Assembly: GCA_963693285.1 (NCBI GenBank)
Contig: OY848917.1
Coordinates: 25,168,745-25,232,744 of the forward strand
Direction: 5' to 3'
Length of the DNA stretch: 64,000 nucleotides
Source: Xestospongia muta
Lineage: Eukaryota > Porifera > Demospongiae > Haplosclerida > Petrosiidae
Shown here: positions 1-16,720 of the stretch, piece by piece
Numbering within the stretch: the stretch's first letter is position 1
Layout of the letters: every line of letters starts with the position of its first letter
Position numbers and translations under genes: made by a program
The notes under the pieces: generated by a model
Database searches by the model: none
The model's input: only the letters and a program-made list of their open reading frames with translations
What the model was told of the DNA's origin: nothing

Positions 1-1827
1 CCCACCCACATATACAAGTAGCTGAAGACAATGCCTATAGGTCCAGCAAGAAGTCATAATTTGGTATGCATAGTTAATATTTAAGGTCAAAGTGTGAGGA
101 TGAGTTTAATATTTGGCAAAGTATGCATTCCTGCCAAACAAATAGGTCGGCACTGCCATGTATGTATAAATTATAAAAAGGTAACAAATAACAAATAATC
201 TAAACTATATATAGCGCAATTATGACATTTCAAGTAGTAAAAACATCATACCTTGTCTAGACATTGTCATGTGTACCTTTTCTCGTTTCCTGATTTTTAC
301 GCCCCTTAAAATAAAACATAATAACTATTAATAACCAGCCCTTAATCCACCTATTGTATATTTCATAAGTCAATAATGAGGATAGTGTGTAATCAGAAAA
401 AACAGATTGAAGCCGATAAAACCTAAGAGTGAATGAAGTTCTGGTAAGCCTCTACAATAAATATAATATGGCGTCAGTAGTAGTAAACAATTCGTTTATA
501 GCTTTCAGACTTATGTAAAATTATATGTATAGCTCTCAAATAAAAAGATACTTATGATGTAATTGTAGACTCAGTAAAGATGTTTGACTAGACAATGATC
601 TACATTGTAAGTTAATTTTGGTGACTTTTGTCAGGCAGGAAGTACCTATACTTTGTTGCAGATAGTTTAGATTTAAGGGGTGGGGACCAGCATATATCAT
701 ATAACACAAGAAAGTATAAACTTCCTGCTAAACAAATAATCACTGTGTAATTTAGTTGTGATGCAATGATATGCTAGTAATCCAATTTGCATGAAGGATA
801 TTGCCTTTATGCAACACAAGAAAACATCTCTATAATTGTGTGCTTTGAAATTGGTTACAAAATCAAAGTAATGTTCATGCTTACTTGTTTAAATCTTATA
901 TACTTGTAGGTGATAAAAAACAAAGTGGTTAGTTGGCATTATTTGTGAACAAGCAGTAGATCAGTTACACCCACTTTCTAACAAGCTCAATTAACAATCT
1001 GTTATTTTAAAAGTTTTATTATCAAGTATATTTGAATAAAGAATTTTATCATAACATCTTAAAAAGGATTTTGAGACAGAAATAGCATTGTAGTTAGAAT
1101 GTGAACATGAAGTTACATTGTAAGTATACAAAAGAAAAAGTTTTAGAGATAATTTTTTTCAACTGTACCTAGATGAAATGTGACTGACATGTCAATAAGG
1201 AGTGAGTTTTATGCTATTTATTCCTCACATTTACACAGTGATGTTATGTCAATTTAGTTGATATTGTGTAATGTGTAAATTTTGTTAATGTTTGGGGAAC
1301 AAGTGAGGAATACAATAGTAACATTTCTTGGAAAAAAGAAATATGTTTTTTATACGATATATATTTTTCAAGTAACAAACCAATCATAATCTGATAAAAG
1401 AAAATGAAATCATTCATGTAGAAATAAAAAACAAGTATATACTCTAGCTTATAGTTTTATCATGAGTCATTTGTTCATCAATAGAACAATGTCAAAATGT
1501 TGAAAAAGGCCGGCCTATGCTGTTGACACAACAGAACAGTGACAGTCACATAGCAACTATTAATACTAATCAGTGACAAAAGCATTGATACTGATAAGAC
1601 ATGACAACTAAAGCTAATCATCATTCCTATAATAACATTCGAAAAGGTAAAAATGATTTAGCTTTTTGCATGTTGCACATTGATTAAAACATGTTACAAT
1701 GTAACTGGACAACCCACAATTCAATAAGTTACTTAACTGACCAATGTCCAAAAATTTAGCCAAGTCATATAGCCTTTGATGTGTGTACATACAAGGTCAA
1801 AGTTCAAAATAGGTTTACAAAGTTAAG
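1..1827. other. AT-rich intergenic region
   Basis: No open reading frame of convincing length or recognisable family is seen. The stretch is AT-rich with short homopolymer runs. It ends in the presumed promoter of the 7TM receptor gene; no clear TATA box at a fixed distance was found. Confidence 0.5.
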
Positions 1828-2892
1828 ATGGAGTTGCCTGATGACCTAACGAATATCTCTGTAAATAATTGTAGCAAATCTTTTACTAATGAACAGAAGA
1901 CTCACTTATTGGTGGCAATTGTATCTTCTGGTATTGTGTCCTCTGTCATGTGTTTCATAGCAATATCAATGGTTCTTTATTGGAAGTTGTACAAGTATTT
2001 TGTTTATCGGTTAGCACTTTATCAAGTTTTAGCTGCTCTTATCTATAGCATGACTGAAGCTCTGGTATTAATGAACATCAATTATACAAAAGATGCTTTT
2101 CATGTCAATGCCTGTATGATTGCTGCTTTTATTTTTGTTTACATTATGTGGATAAAACTTTTATTTACACTTTGCCTCGTGTTCCATATATTCTGTCTGG
2201 CAGTCTGCTTGAAAAACCTTCAAAAGTTCGAATTTATCTATATTGTTGTATGTGTGTTGTTCCCTTCAGTTTATTGTTGGATTCCATTTATACACAGCTC
2301 TTATGGACTAACTAATACGTGGTGTTGGATTCGAGATTGGAAAGATGACTGTTCAATGGAAAAGAACAAAGAGGGAATCATAGAACAATTCACTTTGTGG
2401 TATGGTCCATTAATGCTGTCACTTACAATCAGTTTCCTTGCTGTCATTATGATAATGTCAGTTTTAGCAAAGAGAGCTTATAGTAATGATACAACTACTC
2501 AAGAAACTGAGCCTTTAACCAACAACCAAAGAAGTAACAAGACAGCTTTGAAGCAACTCCTTCCACTACTAGCTTATCCAGTAATATTTTTTGCACTAGC
2601 TTTATTCCCTTTGGTAGATCGTATCTATGAGGCTATATCACCATATAGTAGCTATCCTGTTGTGTTGGCTCATTCAATTTCAAATGCTATGTGGGGATTT
2701 TTCTGTGGAGTAACACTTCTAATTCATGTTTTATTGTTACACAAGAAAAAAGGAACTCATAAGCAGAAGGCAATTGAAACTAACTTAAAGGAAGCTGAAA
2801 CAGCTGTGTATACAACCTACACTGATGCATCCACTGGTGCTGTAACATATGCTTCAATGCCTGGAGAAAGTGACATTGAATTGGATTATTAA
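1828..2892 (+). CDS. Orphan seven-transmembrane receptor (GPCR-like)
   Basis: A single-exon gene encoding 354 residues. The N-terminus is short and probably extracellular, with an Asn-Ile-Ser glycosylation sequon near residue 9. Seven hydrophobic segments follow, starting around residue 26. The second extracellular loop carries Cys and Trp residues (the CWIRDW stretch), and a Cys just before TM3 could pair with it. The third cytoplasmic loop is hydrophilic and Thr/Asn-rich. The cytoplasmic tail is Tyr-, Thr- and Glu-rich and ends in an acidic ELDY. The TM1-TM2 arrangement recalls the cAMP-receptor-like and secretin-like superfamily more than rhodopsin-type receptors, since no DRY or NPxxY motif is evident. 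Ligand and G-protein coupling cannot be told. The first ATG was used. It converges on the downstream acetyltransferase gene. Confidence 0.8.
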   Translation: MELPDDLTNISVNNCSKSFTNEQKTHLLVAIVSSGIVSSVMCFIAISMVLYWKLYKYFVYRLALYQVLAALIYSMTEALVLMNINYTKDAFHVNACMIAAFIFVYIMWIKLLFTLCLVFHIFCLAVCLKNLQKFEFIYIVVCVLFPSVYCWIPFIHSSYGLTNTWCWIRDWKDDCSMEKNKEGIIEQFTLWYGPLMLSLTISFLAVIMIMSVLAKRAYSNDTTTQETEPLTNNQRSNKTALKQLLPLLAYPVIFFALALFPLVDRIYEAISPYSSYPVVLAHSISNAMWGFFCGVTLLIHVLLLHKKKGTHKQKAIETNLKEAETAVYTTYTDASTGAVTYASMPGESDIELDY

Positions 2893-3595
2893 AATTTTAT
2901 CTAAAATATAAATAGTACATTGATTTTTTCTATTGGGTGATGTGAAACTTGTATGAACAACTAGCAATACAATTTTGTATTATTATTAGATTGACAATTC
3001 AGTGAATAGTAACACTCATACTTTGTACATTTGAAAGAGCACAACTAAATGATGTGATTGTTTAGATAGAATTAATTCTTGTAGTATATAGATATACTAT
3101 CAGTAGTAAGGTTATCATAACTGTATGCATATGTTTAGCAATAAAATGTGTCAGAATGGCACAACTTTCATTATTGCATAAGTTGTTTCCTAATAGATTA
3201 AATAAAGGATAAATGTATTTAGATCATGAGTTAGTCTGTCCAACAATTCTACGTGTTTTCACAATTCAGACATATCCTACCTTTAAAGACTGAGCATGTT
3301 AATTAAAAATTATAAAAAGGACAACAGTACACTTTTTTATGAAATTCTTTAAACTATAAGACATAAACAAAAAAAATTGTATTCAGAAAAAGCCAAACAA
3401 CTACATTGATATACTTATAACAATGGTGTGTTGTAGTTATAGGAGGTGCATTAAAATGAATTCATCTATTAAATGCTTCTATTCCTATTAGGTAACATTT
3501 ACTGTGACTTAAATATCTCACATTATTTAATAATATTTTGTTGCTTTTTGTTGTTACAGAAAAACGTTCAAAATTTTATTAGTACAGATCACTTT
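2893..3595. other. Convergent intergenic region with 3' processing signals
   Basis: This lies between the converging receptor and acetyltransferase genes. A + strand AATAAA at 3140-3145 is a good polyadenylation signal for the receptor. On the - strand, AATAAA sequences sit directly after the acetyltransferase stop (about 3594-3599) and again near 3577-3582. No gene is seen. Confidence 0.5.
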
Positions 3596-4450
3596 TTATT
3601 TTAATGTTAAATCAATATGATTAACAGCAGATAGCGCTAACTCATACAAAAGTGGGAACATATCATTAATCTTTTCTAAAATAATTGATGGGTGACACAA
3701 CTTTTCCTTAATGGCCAAAATGTGCTCGCTGTTTTCCTGTAAAAGGAGATTGTCACGAAGAACAATACATTTTAAATCAGGAAATTTCACCACTCTTAAA
3801 GAAGAATGAAAAACAAGATGAGATGGTGATGAATATACCAAAGACATTGGCCTTTCGAAGAAATCAAACTCTTGAGGTGTTAAATCTATTACACAGGCTG
3901 TCCGCCAAGAATCATGATCATTTGATAGTCGAATGTCTCCCCTTCTATGTTGACGCATTATTATTGTACTAGTAGCATCTTTCACTAACTTATATTCAAG
4001 AAATGAGTGATAGTAAATTTGTGATTCTTTCTCAAAGTCGAGTGGTATAGCTTCAAATGTTGGATATCCACAACCAACATCAATATAATACCTAATATTG
4101 TCCATATGTGCTATTGTAGCAATATGATCATTATTATTGCGTATTGTGCATGATGAATGATAAACACAATAACCTAAAGATTCCAAAAGATATTTCATAA
4201 ATGTGTTTAGCGTATAACAAAGTCCACCTCTTTGTGACATGACCTCTGTTTTAATTTCCTCCCATGTTGGTTTTCCACGAGATATCAACGGCTTTGACAG
4301 CAAAGTGGCACTTTGAAAGGGGATATTCTGATGAAAACCTTGAATTAAATAGTTTAAGAAGCCAATAGGGTCTTGTTGCCTTGATTCCTTGTTGTACGTT
4401 AACTTTAATACCTCAGTAATAAACCACACACTTTCTTCAATACTGAGCAT
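3596..4450 (-). CDS. Arylamine N-acetyltransferase family protein
   Basis: A 284-residue single-exon gene. Family enzymes transfer acetyl from acetyl-CoA to arylamines and hydrazines through a cysteine-protease-like triad, and all three positions are visible. Cys78 lies in RGGLCYTLN (family pattern RGGxCxELN). His109 lies in DHIATIAH. Asp124 lies in IDVGCGYP (family pattern VDxGFG). Length is close to the usual 270-290 residues. The first ATG is used, and there is no signal peptide, which suggests a cytosolic enzyme. The Phe of the DVGFG motif is Cys here, a modest deviation. The gene is intronless, unlike the multi-exon kinase, NLR, vWA and stefin genes nearby; the 7TM, FReD-like and FEM1-like genes are also intronless, so this alone does not indicate transfer. 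The native substrate is unknown. Confidence 0.88.
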   Translation of the reverse strand: MLSIEESVWFITEVLKLTYNKESRQQDPIGFLNYLIQGFHQNIPFQSATLLSKPLISRGKPTWEEIKTEVMSQRGGLCYTLNTFMKYLLESLGYCVYHSSCTIRNNNDHIATIAHMDNIRYYIDVGCGYPTFEAIPLDFEKESQIYYHSFLEYKLVKDATSTIIMRQHRRGDIRLSNDHDSWRTACVIDLTPQEFDFFERPMSLVYSSPSHLVFHSSLRVVKFPDLKCIVLRDNLLLQENSEHILAIKEKLCHPSIILEKINDMFPLLYELALSAVNHIDLTLK

Positions 4451-6407
4451 TTTAATTGGAATTGAAACGGAAGCTCACGTGATATTATAATATAGTGTAG
4501 GTACAATTATTCTTTGACTCTAAGTAGTAGTGTGTGTGTAACAGAAAATAGATTAAGAGTGATACGTCGAAGAAAAATGTATGTAAAAGTATCCAGATAG
4601 TGACTCTGCCCTAAAGAAGGGCAAGTTCTATGTCTGAGTCGGGAGATAGAGTGAGATTATGGAAAAAGGACCATGAATCTCATTACACACATGATGGTTG
4701 ATCTCATCAAAGAGAAATTTAGTTCACATCTGATTCATTTCATTGTGGTACTATATTAATAATCATATTTATGAGATGTCAATGAAGCTATTCTCTTGTA
4801 TGCAAGTTATATTAGGCCCCCTTCCCCTAAAGTATTAAAAACTAGTAGAGAAACACAAACCATGCTCCCTGTCTTGAATCCTTTGTTCATAAACTCTTCT
4901 TTTCTCACGTTAATAATTCCTGTAACTAGCAGCTATAGCTAGTGGTGAGCCAGTACAAGAGGATTAAACACTCTAACATCAAAAAATGCATAACAACAAC
5001 AATCTAAAAACTAGCTGCTTCCATATTGCACCCATAATATAACCAATTACTGTAGAATATGCATTGAGGTGCCCTCATGGTGGTTCCCAATACTGAGTCA
5101 TAAAGTACTTTCAGCACAAATTTTGGACAAAACTTTGTCAAATGAACCCAGTCTTCACACTTTGTTCAGCTAGACCCCCTTCCTATTAGGGCATCCAGCA
5201 TTGATGATCATTGTCTTGATGTAGCAGCAACAAGTTAATGGATTATTGTGGGCTTAGTAGAGTGTTTGATGTAAAAGTACTCAACCCGCTAGCAAAGACC
5301 TATCATAATTAATATCTAGCTGAGTGTTGCAGGTAATACAAATGCAAAATGAGAAAAACATATGATTAAAGAATCCAATATGTCGAGCATGGCTGTTTCT
5401 CCTCAATAAATAATCTTTAATACGTATGGTGCGTGCAATGAGGCCAACTGCTACAGTTGTGTATGGATTGCTTCTCATATTTCTACCAACTATATATGAC
5501 CACCCATATAGCATGTCATAATAAGATGGATCTGGTGAAGACAGAATTTTCTATATTAAGAACAACAAATGTGAGTCTAAGATGTTTATGGTAGTCCTAC
5601 TCTGTCTTCTGATGTGGACATTGACCTAGCCCTATGTAAGCTTTTTTGTGCTCTTCTCAGCCTATTTTTGTTAATGACACCCTATTATCACTTTTACTTT
5701 AATAATTGAATGGTTTATTTTTACTGAACTTACACAGTTTTCATTGTCAAAAACAAACTATAATTCTACTTCATTTCTACAGTATTTCCATCCCCCATTT
5801 CAACTCTAGTTCAACAACATTTCAAATACAGTTCTAATACAAATCTAAGAAAATTATCTCTTCTACTGTGTTTCCATTGATTTTAGATGTATATAGCTCA
5901 AATGAAATTCCACTGTAAATCAAGCATATTTTACACCATTTGTATTAACAAGGATATTACCTTTATATGTAGATATGTGTGTGTCTTTTAGACTCATAAC
6001 AAAATTAATGTTATTAATAATAATTACATGTGGTTTCATGTTTTGTAATGATTGAATTGCAAATGAGTTCCAAGTTTAATTTCTGTAATTTGTAACTTAA
6101 ACCATTTACAAAGCATGGACTCACCAAAACCTAGCAATGTATTATGTAGATATTGACATGATCATTTGGCTTTATAGTAAATTTAAAATTAAAGCTATGT
6201 GAAGATAATTGTGTTAGAATACAAAACATTCTCTACATTTGTCTAATGGCATCTTACACTATCTTTAAGTGTGTAGGGTTTTCATTGATAGTAAGTATCA
6301 GAGTAGATGTTGTTGCAATCACTTATTTGTATGATAATTACAGAGCTAGAAATAACAAAGTGAGTATTGTTAAATTTGTGTTACTATTTATTCTTAATAT
6401 AGATGTT
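4451..6407. other. Intergenic region between the acetyltransferase and kinase genes
   Basis: Upstream of both the acetyltransferase (-) and the receptor kinase (+). Short open frames (for example 5281-5514) have no recognisable features and are probably chance. No promoter elements could be fixed with confidence. Confidence 0.4.
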
Positions 6408-6500
6408 ATTATGTTGTCATATCTGTCATTGGGTTGTAGACGTTTTGATGCTTCAAGGTATTCCACTGATAACAGCCATATGTTAGTAGAAATTAAGATA

Positions 6501-6752
6501 TGTGACCTGATTTGCAATAAGGGACCACTTTTGTCAAAACATTTGTGATGTGATTTATGAAAAAGGACCACTGTTAAAACATCTCAAAAACAGTTTGATA
6601 TACATAATGCAGCTGCTATATACACAACTGTTTGTGGTAACTGTATATATGTATACAAAACTGTTTTTGAGATGTTTTAACAGTGATCCTTTTCATAAAT
6701 CACATCACAAATGTTTTGACAGAAGTGGTCCTTTATTGCAAACCAGGTCACA
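6501..6752. mobile_element. Inverted-repeat MITE (foldback) with TA target duplication
   Basis: The left arm (6501-6596) and right arm (6659-6752) are about 95% reverse-complementary over some 95 bp, with a loop of about 60 bp. The termini read TGTGACCTG and CAGGTCACA. A TA dinucleotide flanks each end (6499-6500 and 6753-6754). Removing the element and one TA restores alignment to the paralogous site near 12200 with only two mismatches in the next 13 bases. That supports real insertion with a TA target-site duplication, as in Tc1/mariner-type non-autonomous elements. The right end lies 4 bp before the kinase start codon. Short open frames across this element are by-products of the palindrome. 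Confidence 0.85.
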
Positions 6753-6756
6753 TATG

Positions 6757-11991
<5,235 letters not shown>

Positions 11992-12091
11992 ATACTGGAC
12001 ATAACCTCTGTATAGATTTATAGGAAATCTATCACTGTTGCATGACAACTTGACAATAAAACAATTACTGTTCATTCTTAAGACACATGTC

Positions 12092-12290
12092 CATAATGTT
12101 GTCATAATTGTCAGTTGTAGATTTTTAAAATTGTAATCATAAACATTTTGACACTTCAAGGTATTCCATTAATAATTGCATTAGTTAGCAGAAATTGAAT
12201 GAACAAGATATAATGGGACACTGTAACAATATATAGTCACTGATGTTCTTTTACTGTTGCATACAATCAAGTCAAGTAAGTCTTAAAGCA
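12092..12290 (+). pseudogene. Dead first exon and 5' flank of a second kinase copy
   Basis: Aligns to 6408-6500 plus 6753-6826, the 5' flank and signal-peptide exon of the kinase gene. The start codon survives (about 12211), but the eighth codon is TAG, so the signal peptide is cut after seven residues. The downstream donor (AAGTAAGTC) is kept. No ectodomain or kinase exons of this copy follow; the Gypsy element lies beyond. Confidence 0.75.
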
Positions 12291-12579
12291 ATGTGAGCAA
12301 ATTGACATATGTACATATAAAATTTGAATGAAGTGGAAGTACATGTTAAAACATGTATATATGTTGTGAAAAATCAGAAGGTCTTTATAGATGTTGGAAT
12401 GACCTACATATATATAATTAGCATTGAGCAGATGTACTGCTATGTGATGATTGTCTTGCATAGCAACAGCAGGGAATAGAGGATTGGATTCAGTATTTTA
12501 CAATACTTAGCTGTTGGAAGAAGTTATACTGCAGCAATGGAATATTGATGACAATAATAACTTCAGGATGAACCAACCA

Positions 12580-15500
12580 CAATTATATGTATATAAAGAA
12601 ACAAAGAGAGAGATTACATTATATTAACATAGTGGTTTCTGGTGATGATCCCTGCCTTATGGGCAGAGACTGGCTACAGGTCATTTGTTTAGACTGGCCA
12701 TCAATTGCTGTTGTATTAGAAGGAGCTTCAACTAGGGCAGTACAGGCTGTCCTAGACAATTACTCAGATGTTTTCACAGAAGGGTTAGGAACTATTTATC
12801 CATTTAAAGCAACATTGTTTGTTGTCAAAGATGCCAAACCTTGGTTTCATAGGGCTTGACCTGTTACTTTCACTTTGAAGATTAGAAGCAGATAGTGTCC
12901 TGGAAAAGGTTACTCATAGTGACTGGGCAGTACCGATAGTGACTGTTATAAAAGGGATGGTAGTATCAGACTGTGCGGAGACTATAAAGTCACTGTTAAT
13001 CCAGTGCTAGATGTGGATAAGTACCCTCTACCTCGACCAGAGGATATCTTTGCTACTCTTGCTGGTGGCAAGAAGTTCACTACACTTGATTTGTTTCATG
13101 CTTACAATCAACTAATCTTGGATAAAGAGTCCAGGAATTATGTTGTTGTGAGCACTCATTGTGGTCTCTATCGTTATACCAGACTTCCATTCGGTATAGC
13201 TTCTGCTACTGCACTATTCCAATGTGTCATTGACCAAATCCTCCAAGGAATGGAGAAGGCAGCATGTTATTTAGATGATATTCTCATTACAGATACATCT
13301 GATGAGTAACACCTAATGAATTTGTCAGAAGTACTTCAGAGACTTCAGAACCATGAAGTACGTCTCAAGTTAGAAAAGTATCGCTTTATGGAGGGCAGTG
13401 TTGAGTACTTGGGTCACCAAGTGGGCTCTAAAGGACTTCATACAACAGATAGCAAGTTGAAAGCTATTGTGGATGGACCTTCACCTAGGAATGCACAGGA
13501 ACTTCGAACATTTCTAGGACTCCTTAACTATTATGGTCGATTTATCCCAAATCGAGCTAGCCTGACTCAGCCATTGAACAGATTACTGTGTAAAGATATT
13601 TGTTGGAAATGGACTAAAGATTGTGCAAAAGCCTTCCAACACATCAAGGATGTTCTAGTATCTTCCACTTTTGTTACCCATTATAATCCTAGTTTACCTC
13701 TTAGGTTAGCAGCTGAGGCTTCTCTTTATGCTTCGGAGGTGTAATATCTCATGTAATGGAGGAAGGACAGGAACAGCCTATCGTCTTCACATCATGTACA
13801 TTGTCTAAAAGTGAGCAGAACTACTCTCAAATAGAGAAAGAAGCTCTGGCACTCATCTTTGGCGTAACAAAGTTTTATTTGTATCTGTGTGGGCGGACAT
13901 TTACTTTAGTGACTGACCATAAGCTGTTGACAACAATTTTCGGAGAAAAGAGAGGAACTCCTCCCTTAGCAGCTGCTTGTCTACAGTGTTGGTCATCGGT
14001 CTTGTCAGCATACAGCTAAAACATAGAGTATTGCTCAACAGAAGCTAATGCTAATGCTGATAGTTTGTCCAGATTACCTTTGAAATCACAGGAAGCCCCT
14101 ATCATGTCTGATGAACCACCCATCTTTAATGTGTCACGACTGTAGAGCCTTCCTGTCACATCACAGCAGCTTAGAGCACCTACTAGAACAGATCCTGTTC
14201 TAAGTAAGGTCATACGTTACGTTTGATCAGGATGGCCACAAGATTGTACCCCTACCTTACGTCCTTATTGGTTCTGTAGGTTTGAATTAACGGTAGAGGG
14301 AGAATGTCTATTATGGGGCATACAAGTCATTGTTCCAAAGAAACTCCAAAAGAAATTGTTGGAAGAGCTAAATAAAGACCATTAGTCAAATGAAATCTGT
14401 TGCAAGAAGTTACATCTGGTGGCCGGATCTTGATGAAGCATTAGAGGAAGTGGTCAAAAGCTGTACTTCCTGTCAAGCTGTTAAACATTCCCCAGCTGTT
14501 GCTCCAGTACAGCCATGGACATGTCCAAATCAACCCTGGAAGAGAATACATTTGGACTTTGCTGGTCCCTTTCACGGCTTGATGTTTCTCGTTGCTGTTG
14601 ATGCTCATTCTAAGTGGCCAGAAGTGTTTGTTATGAAGGAAACTACAGACACCAAAACCATTGAAGTTCATGTCATTTTTGCTAGATTTGGACTACCAGA
14701 ACAAGTTGTTATAGACAATGGTCCACAACTTGTATCAGAAGATTTCTCTCACTTTCTGAAATCCAAAGGGATTAAACACATTCGATGTGCTCCATATCAC
14801 CCAGCTTCAAATGGGCTGGCAGAACATTTTGTTCAGTCTCTAAAGATGGCACTTAAATTAACTGTTAATAGTGGACTATCTCTTCAACATCATTTCTCAA
14901 ATTTTCTGTTAAAATACTGTAGTACTCCTCATGCTACTACTGGTGTATCTCCTTCATCACTGTTTCTGCATTGTCAAATTCGAACTAGACTGGATTTAAT
15001 CCGTCCAGACTATTCTTCTCAAGTCTTAGCAAAACGAGCTCAGCAGAATGTTCAGCATGATCGACGAGCTCAGGAACGAGAATTCTGTGTAGAACAGTCG
15101 GTCATGGCTTGTAATATGCATCCTGGTCCTGATTGGGTACCTGCTGTTGTTATTGAAAGACTAGGACCTCTAACATACTTGGTCGAAACGACTGATCATT
15201 TATTATGGAAAAGACATATTGATCTCTTGCATGAAGGTGAACAGTCAAGCAGGAACTCCACAGTCTACAGAATCAGACCCTTCAGACCTAGATATTCCTT
15301 TAGGTGATACTACTTCCATAGGTACACCTCCTAAAAGAAGTCACTACTCCACCTGAGCCCTCTGGTCAGAATAGGAACCTAGATATTGTCCCTGAGACTC
15401 CCAGATATCCGAGACATAATCGTCGATCTCCAGATCAGTATGGTCCGTATATTAGAGTTGGTCAGTATGTTTAATTTAGTCAGGAGGAGAGTGGTATATT

Positions 15501-15650
15501 GAGACCCTGTTGTATTGTGTTATGTATGTATTGTAATTATTTGTGATAATTTCTGATGTCATTATGACATGTCTGTAGATATATATTTTGTTGTTGAGAT
15601 TAAGATATTCAATTCAGTAAATACTCAAAGTAGTCGTGCTAGACAGATCA
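12580..15650 (+). mobile_element. Decayed Ty3/Gypsy LTR retrotransposon, 5'-truncated
   Basis: In order: the end of a protease/RT linker (GRDWL, about 12660), reverse transcriptase with a YLDDILI catalytic box (about 13270), RNase H with TDHKLLT (about 13910), and integrase (14390-15307). The integrase has a partial zinc-binding region (the CTSC pair visible), the Asp/Asp/Glu catalytic pattern (HLDFAG, VIDNGPQ, NGLAEHF) and a C-terminal domain. Several in-frame stops and frameshifts split the polyprotein (for example a TGA at about 12857 and breaks near 12880-13000 and 13742), so it is inactive. Gag and the 5' LTR are not seen. A purine-rich tract before 15491 and a sequence starting TGGTATATTG mark the probable 3' LTR, ending near 15650. 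Confidence 0.85.
15491..15650 (+). repeat. Probable 3' LTR of the Gypsy element
   Basis: Begins TGGTATATTG directly after a polypurine tract (AGGAGGAGAG) that follows the integrase region, and ends near CACCACA. No matching 5' copy is in the window, so the borders are inferred from LTR convention only. Confidence 0.45.
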
Positions 15651-16720
15651 CCACAATAGCCTGAAAGAATTGTCATGCAATGTCCCTTTTAATGTCCATG
15701 ATAAAATCTACTTCTATACAGTAATGTGTGATGTACTATTTGATATACATTTAATTGTTTTTGTAACATCTATTTCATAAAATTGTTATCTTAAATAAAT
15801 TTGTTACTGACTAAGTGGGAGCAGTATCATTAACAGCATCAAATATGGACTATTTATAAGTGTCATTTCAATTACCAAGGACTCAAGGCCAGAACAGACA
15901 TAATGAGGACTATTACCCCTACTATACATTTAATTGTGTTAGAATAGATTACACAAATTTCCATCAACTTTGCAATAGTTTCATCAGAAGAATTTTTCTT
16001 GTGGCTAAAAGAAAATAATTATAATTACTCTATCAGTCAGTAGACTATCTGTAATCGCTGGACTTGATTATTTGACTGAACTGCTGGACTGATTTTTTAC
16101 TGATACAAATAATATTAAAATTATTAAAGAGAATGCACCACTCACATATAACTCAAATTACTATTAAAACGTTTATTTTAGGAGGATAATTTGTGCATGT
16201 AGAAAGTGCATAACGAAACTTTAACTGCTGCAGTAGTCATATGAAACAAATCTGTGTGGTTTTTGCACTGTTTATCTATCATCAGTCCAGAGTTGAAAAT
16301 TAATTCTTATAGCCTATATCATTTAAAAAATATTTTTAGAATAATATAAACGTTAATAGTGGCTGCTCAAAACAACTCCGGCTCTAAGTTTTACAAAAAT
16401 GTGACTGTTAACATCACTTAATATTATCTTGATTATTTTAACTTTTTATAAAATATGATAACAACAAATCATTAAAATCTAATTATAATTCAATGGCTCT
16501 AAGCATGATAACTCGCAAGGCGTATTCCAAAATGAAGGCTGCAATCGGATTTGGTCTTTTTTAAGATTAATATAGGCATCAGTCTTTGAGACCCTGTCGA
16601 AGGCCCAAGTTGAGGACCACCCTAATAATAACCATTTCTTATTTGCGTTTAATATTTAAATGTTTCTGGATTATATGATGTTAATTTAAATGGTGTGACT
16701 TAACAAAATTAATATCATTA
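15651..16720. other. Intergenic region with a diverged repeat
   Basis: About 150 bp at 15820-15970 matches 24000-24190 (shared blocks include TTTCAATTACCAAGGA and ATTACCC-TATCATACATT), so an old interspersed repeat has two copies here. The rest is AT-rich without a gene. It includes the 3' flank of the NLR gene (-). Confidence 0.45.

Noticed and set aside
252..304. Possible 53-nt exon on the - strand with GT-AG borders and one open frame
   Set aside because: No flanking exon or protein family could be linked, and such short matches to splice sites are common in AT-rich DNA.
5281..5514. 77-codon open frame on the - strand
   Set aside because: No recognisable motif, no paralogue in the window, and length expected by chance.
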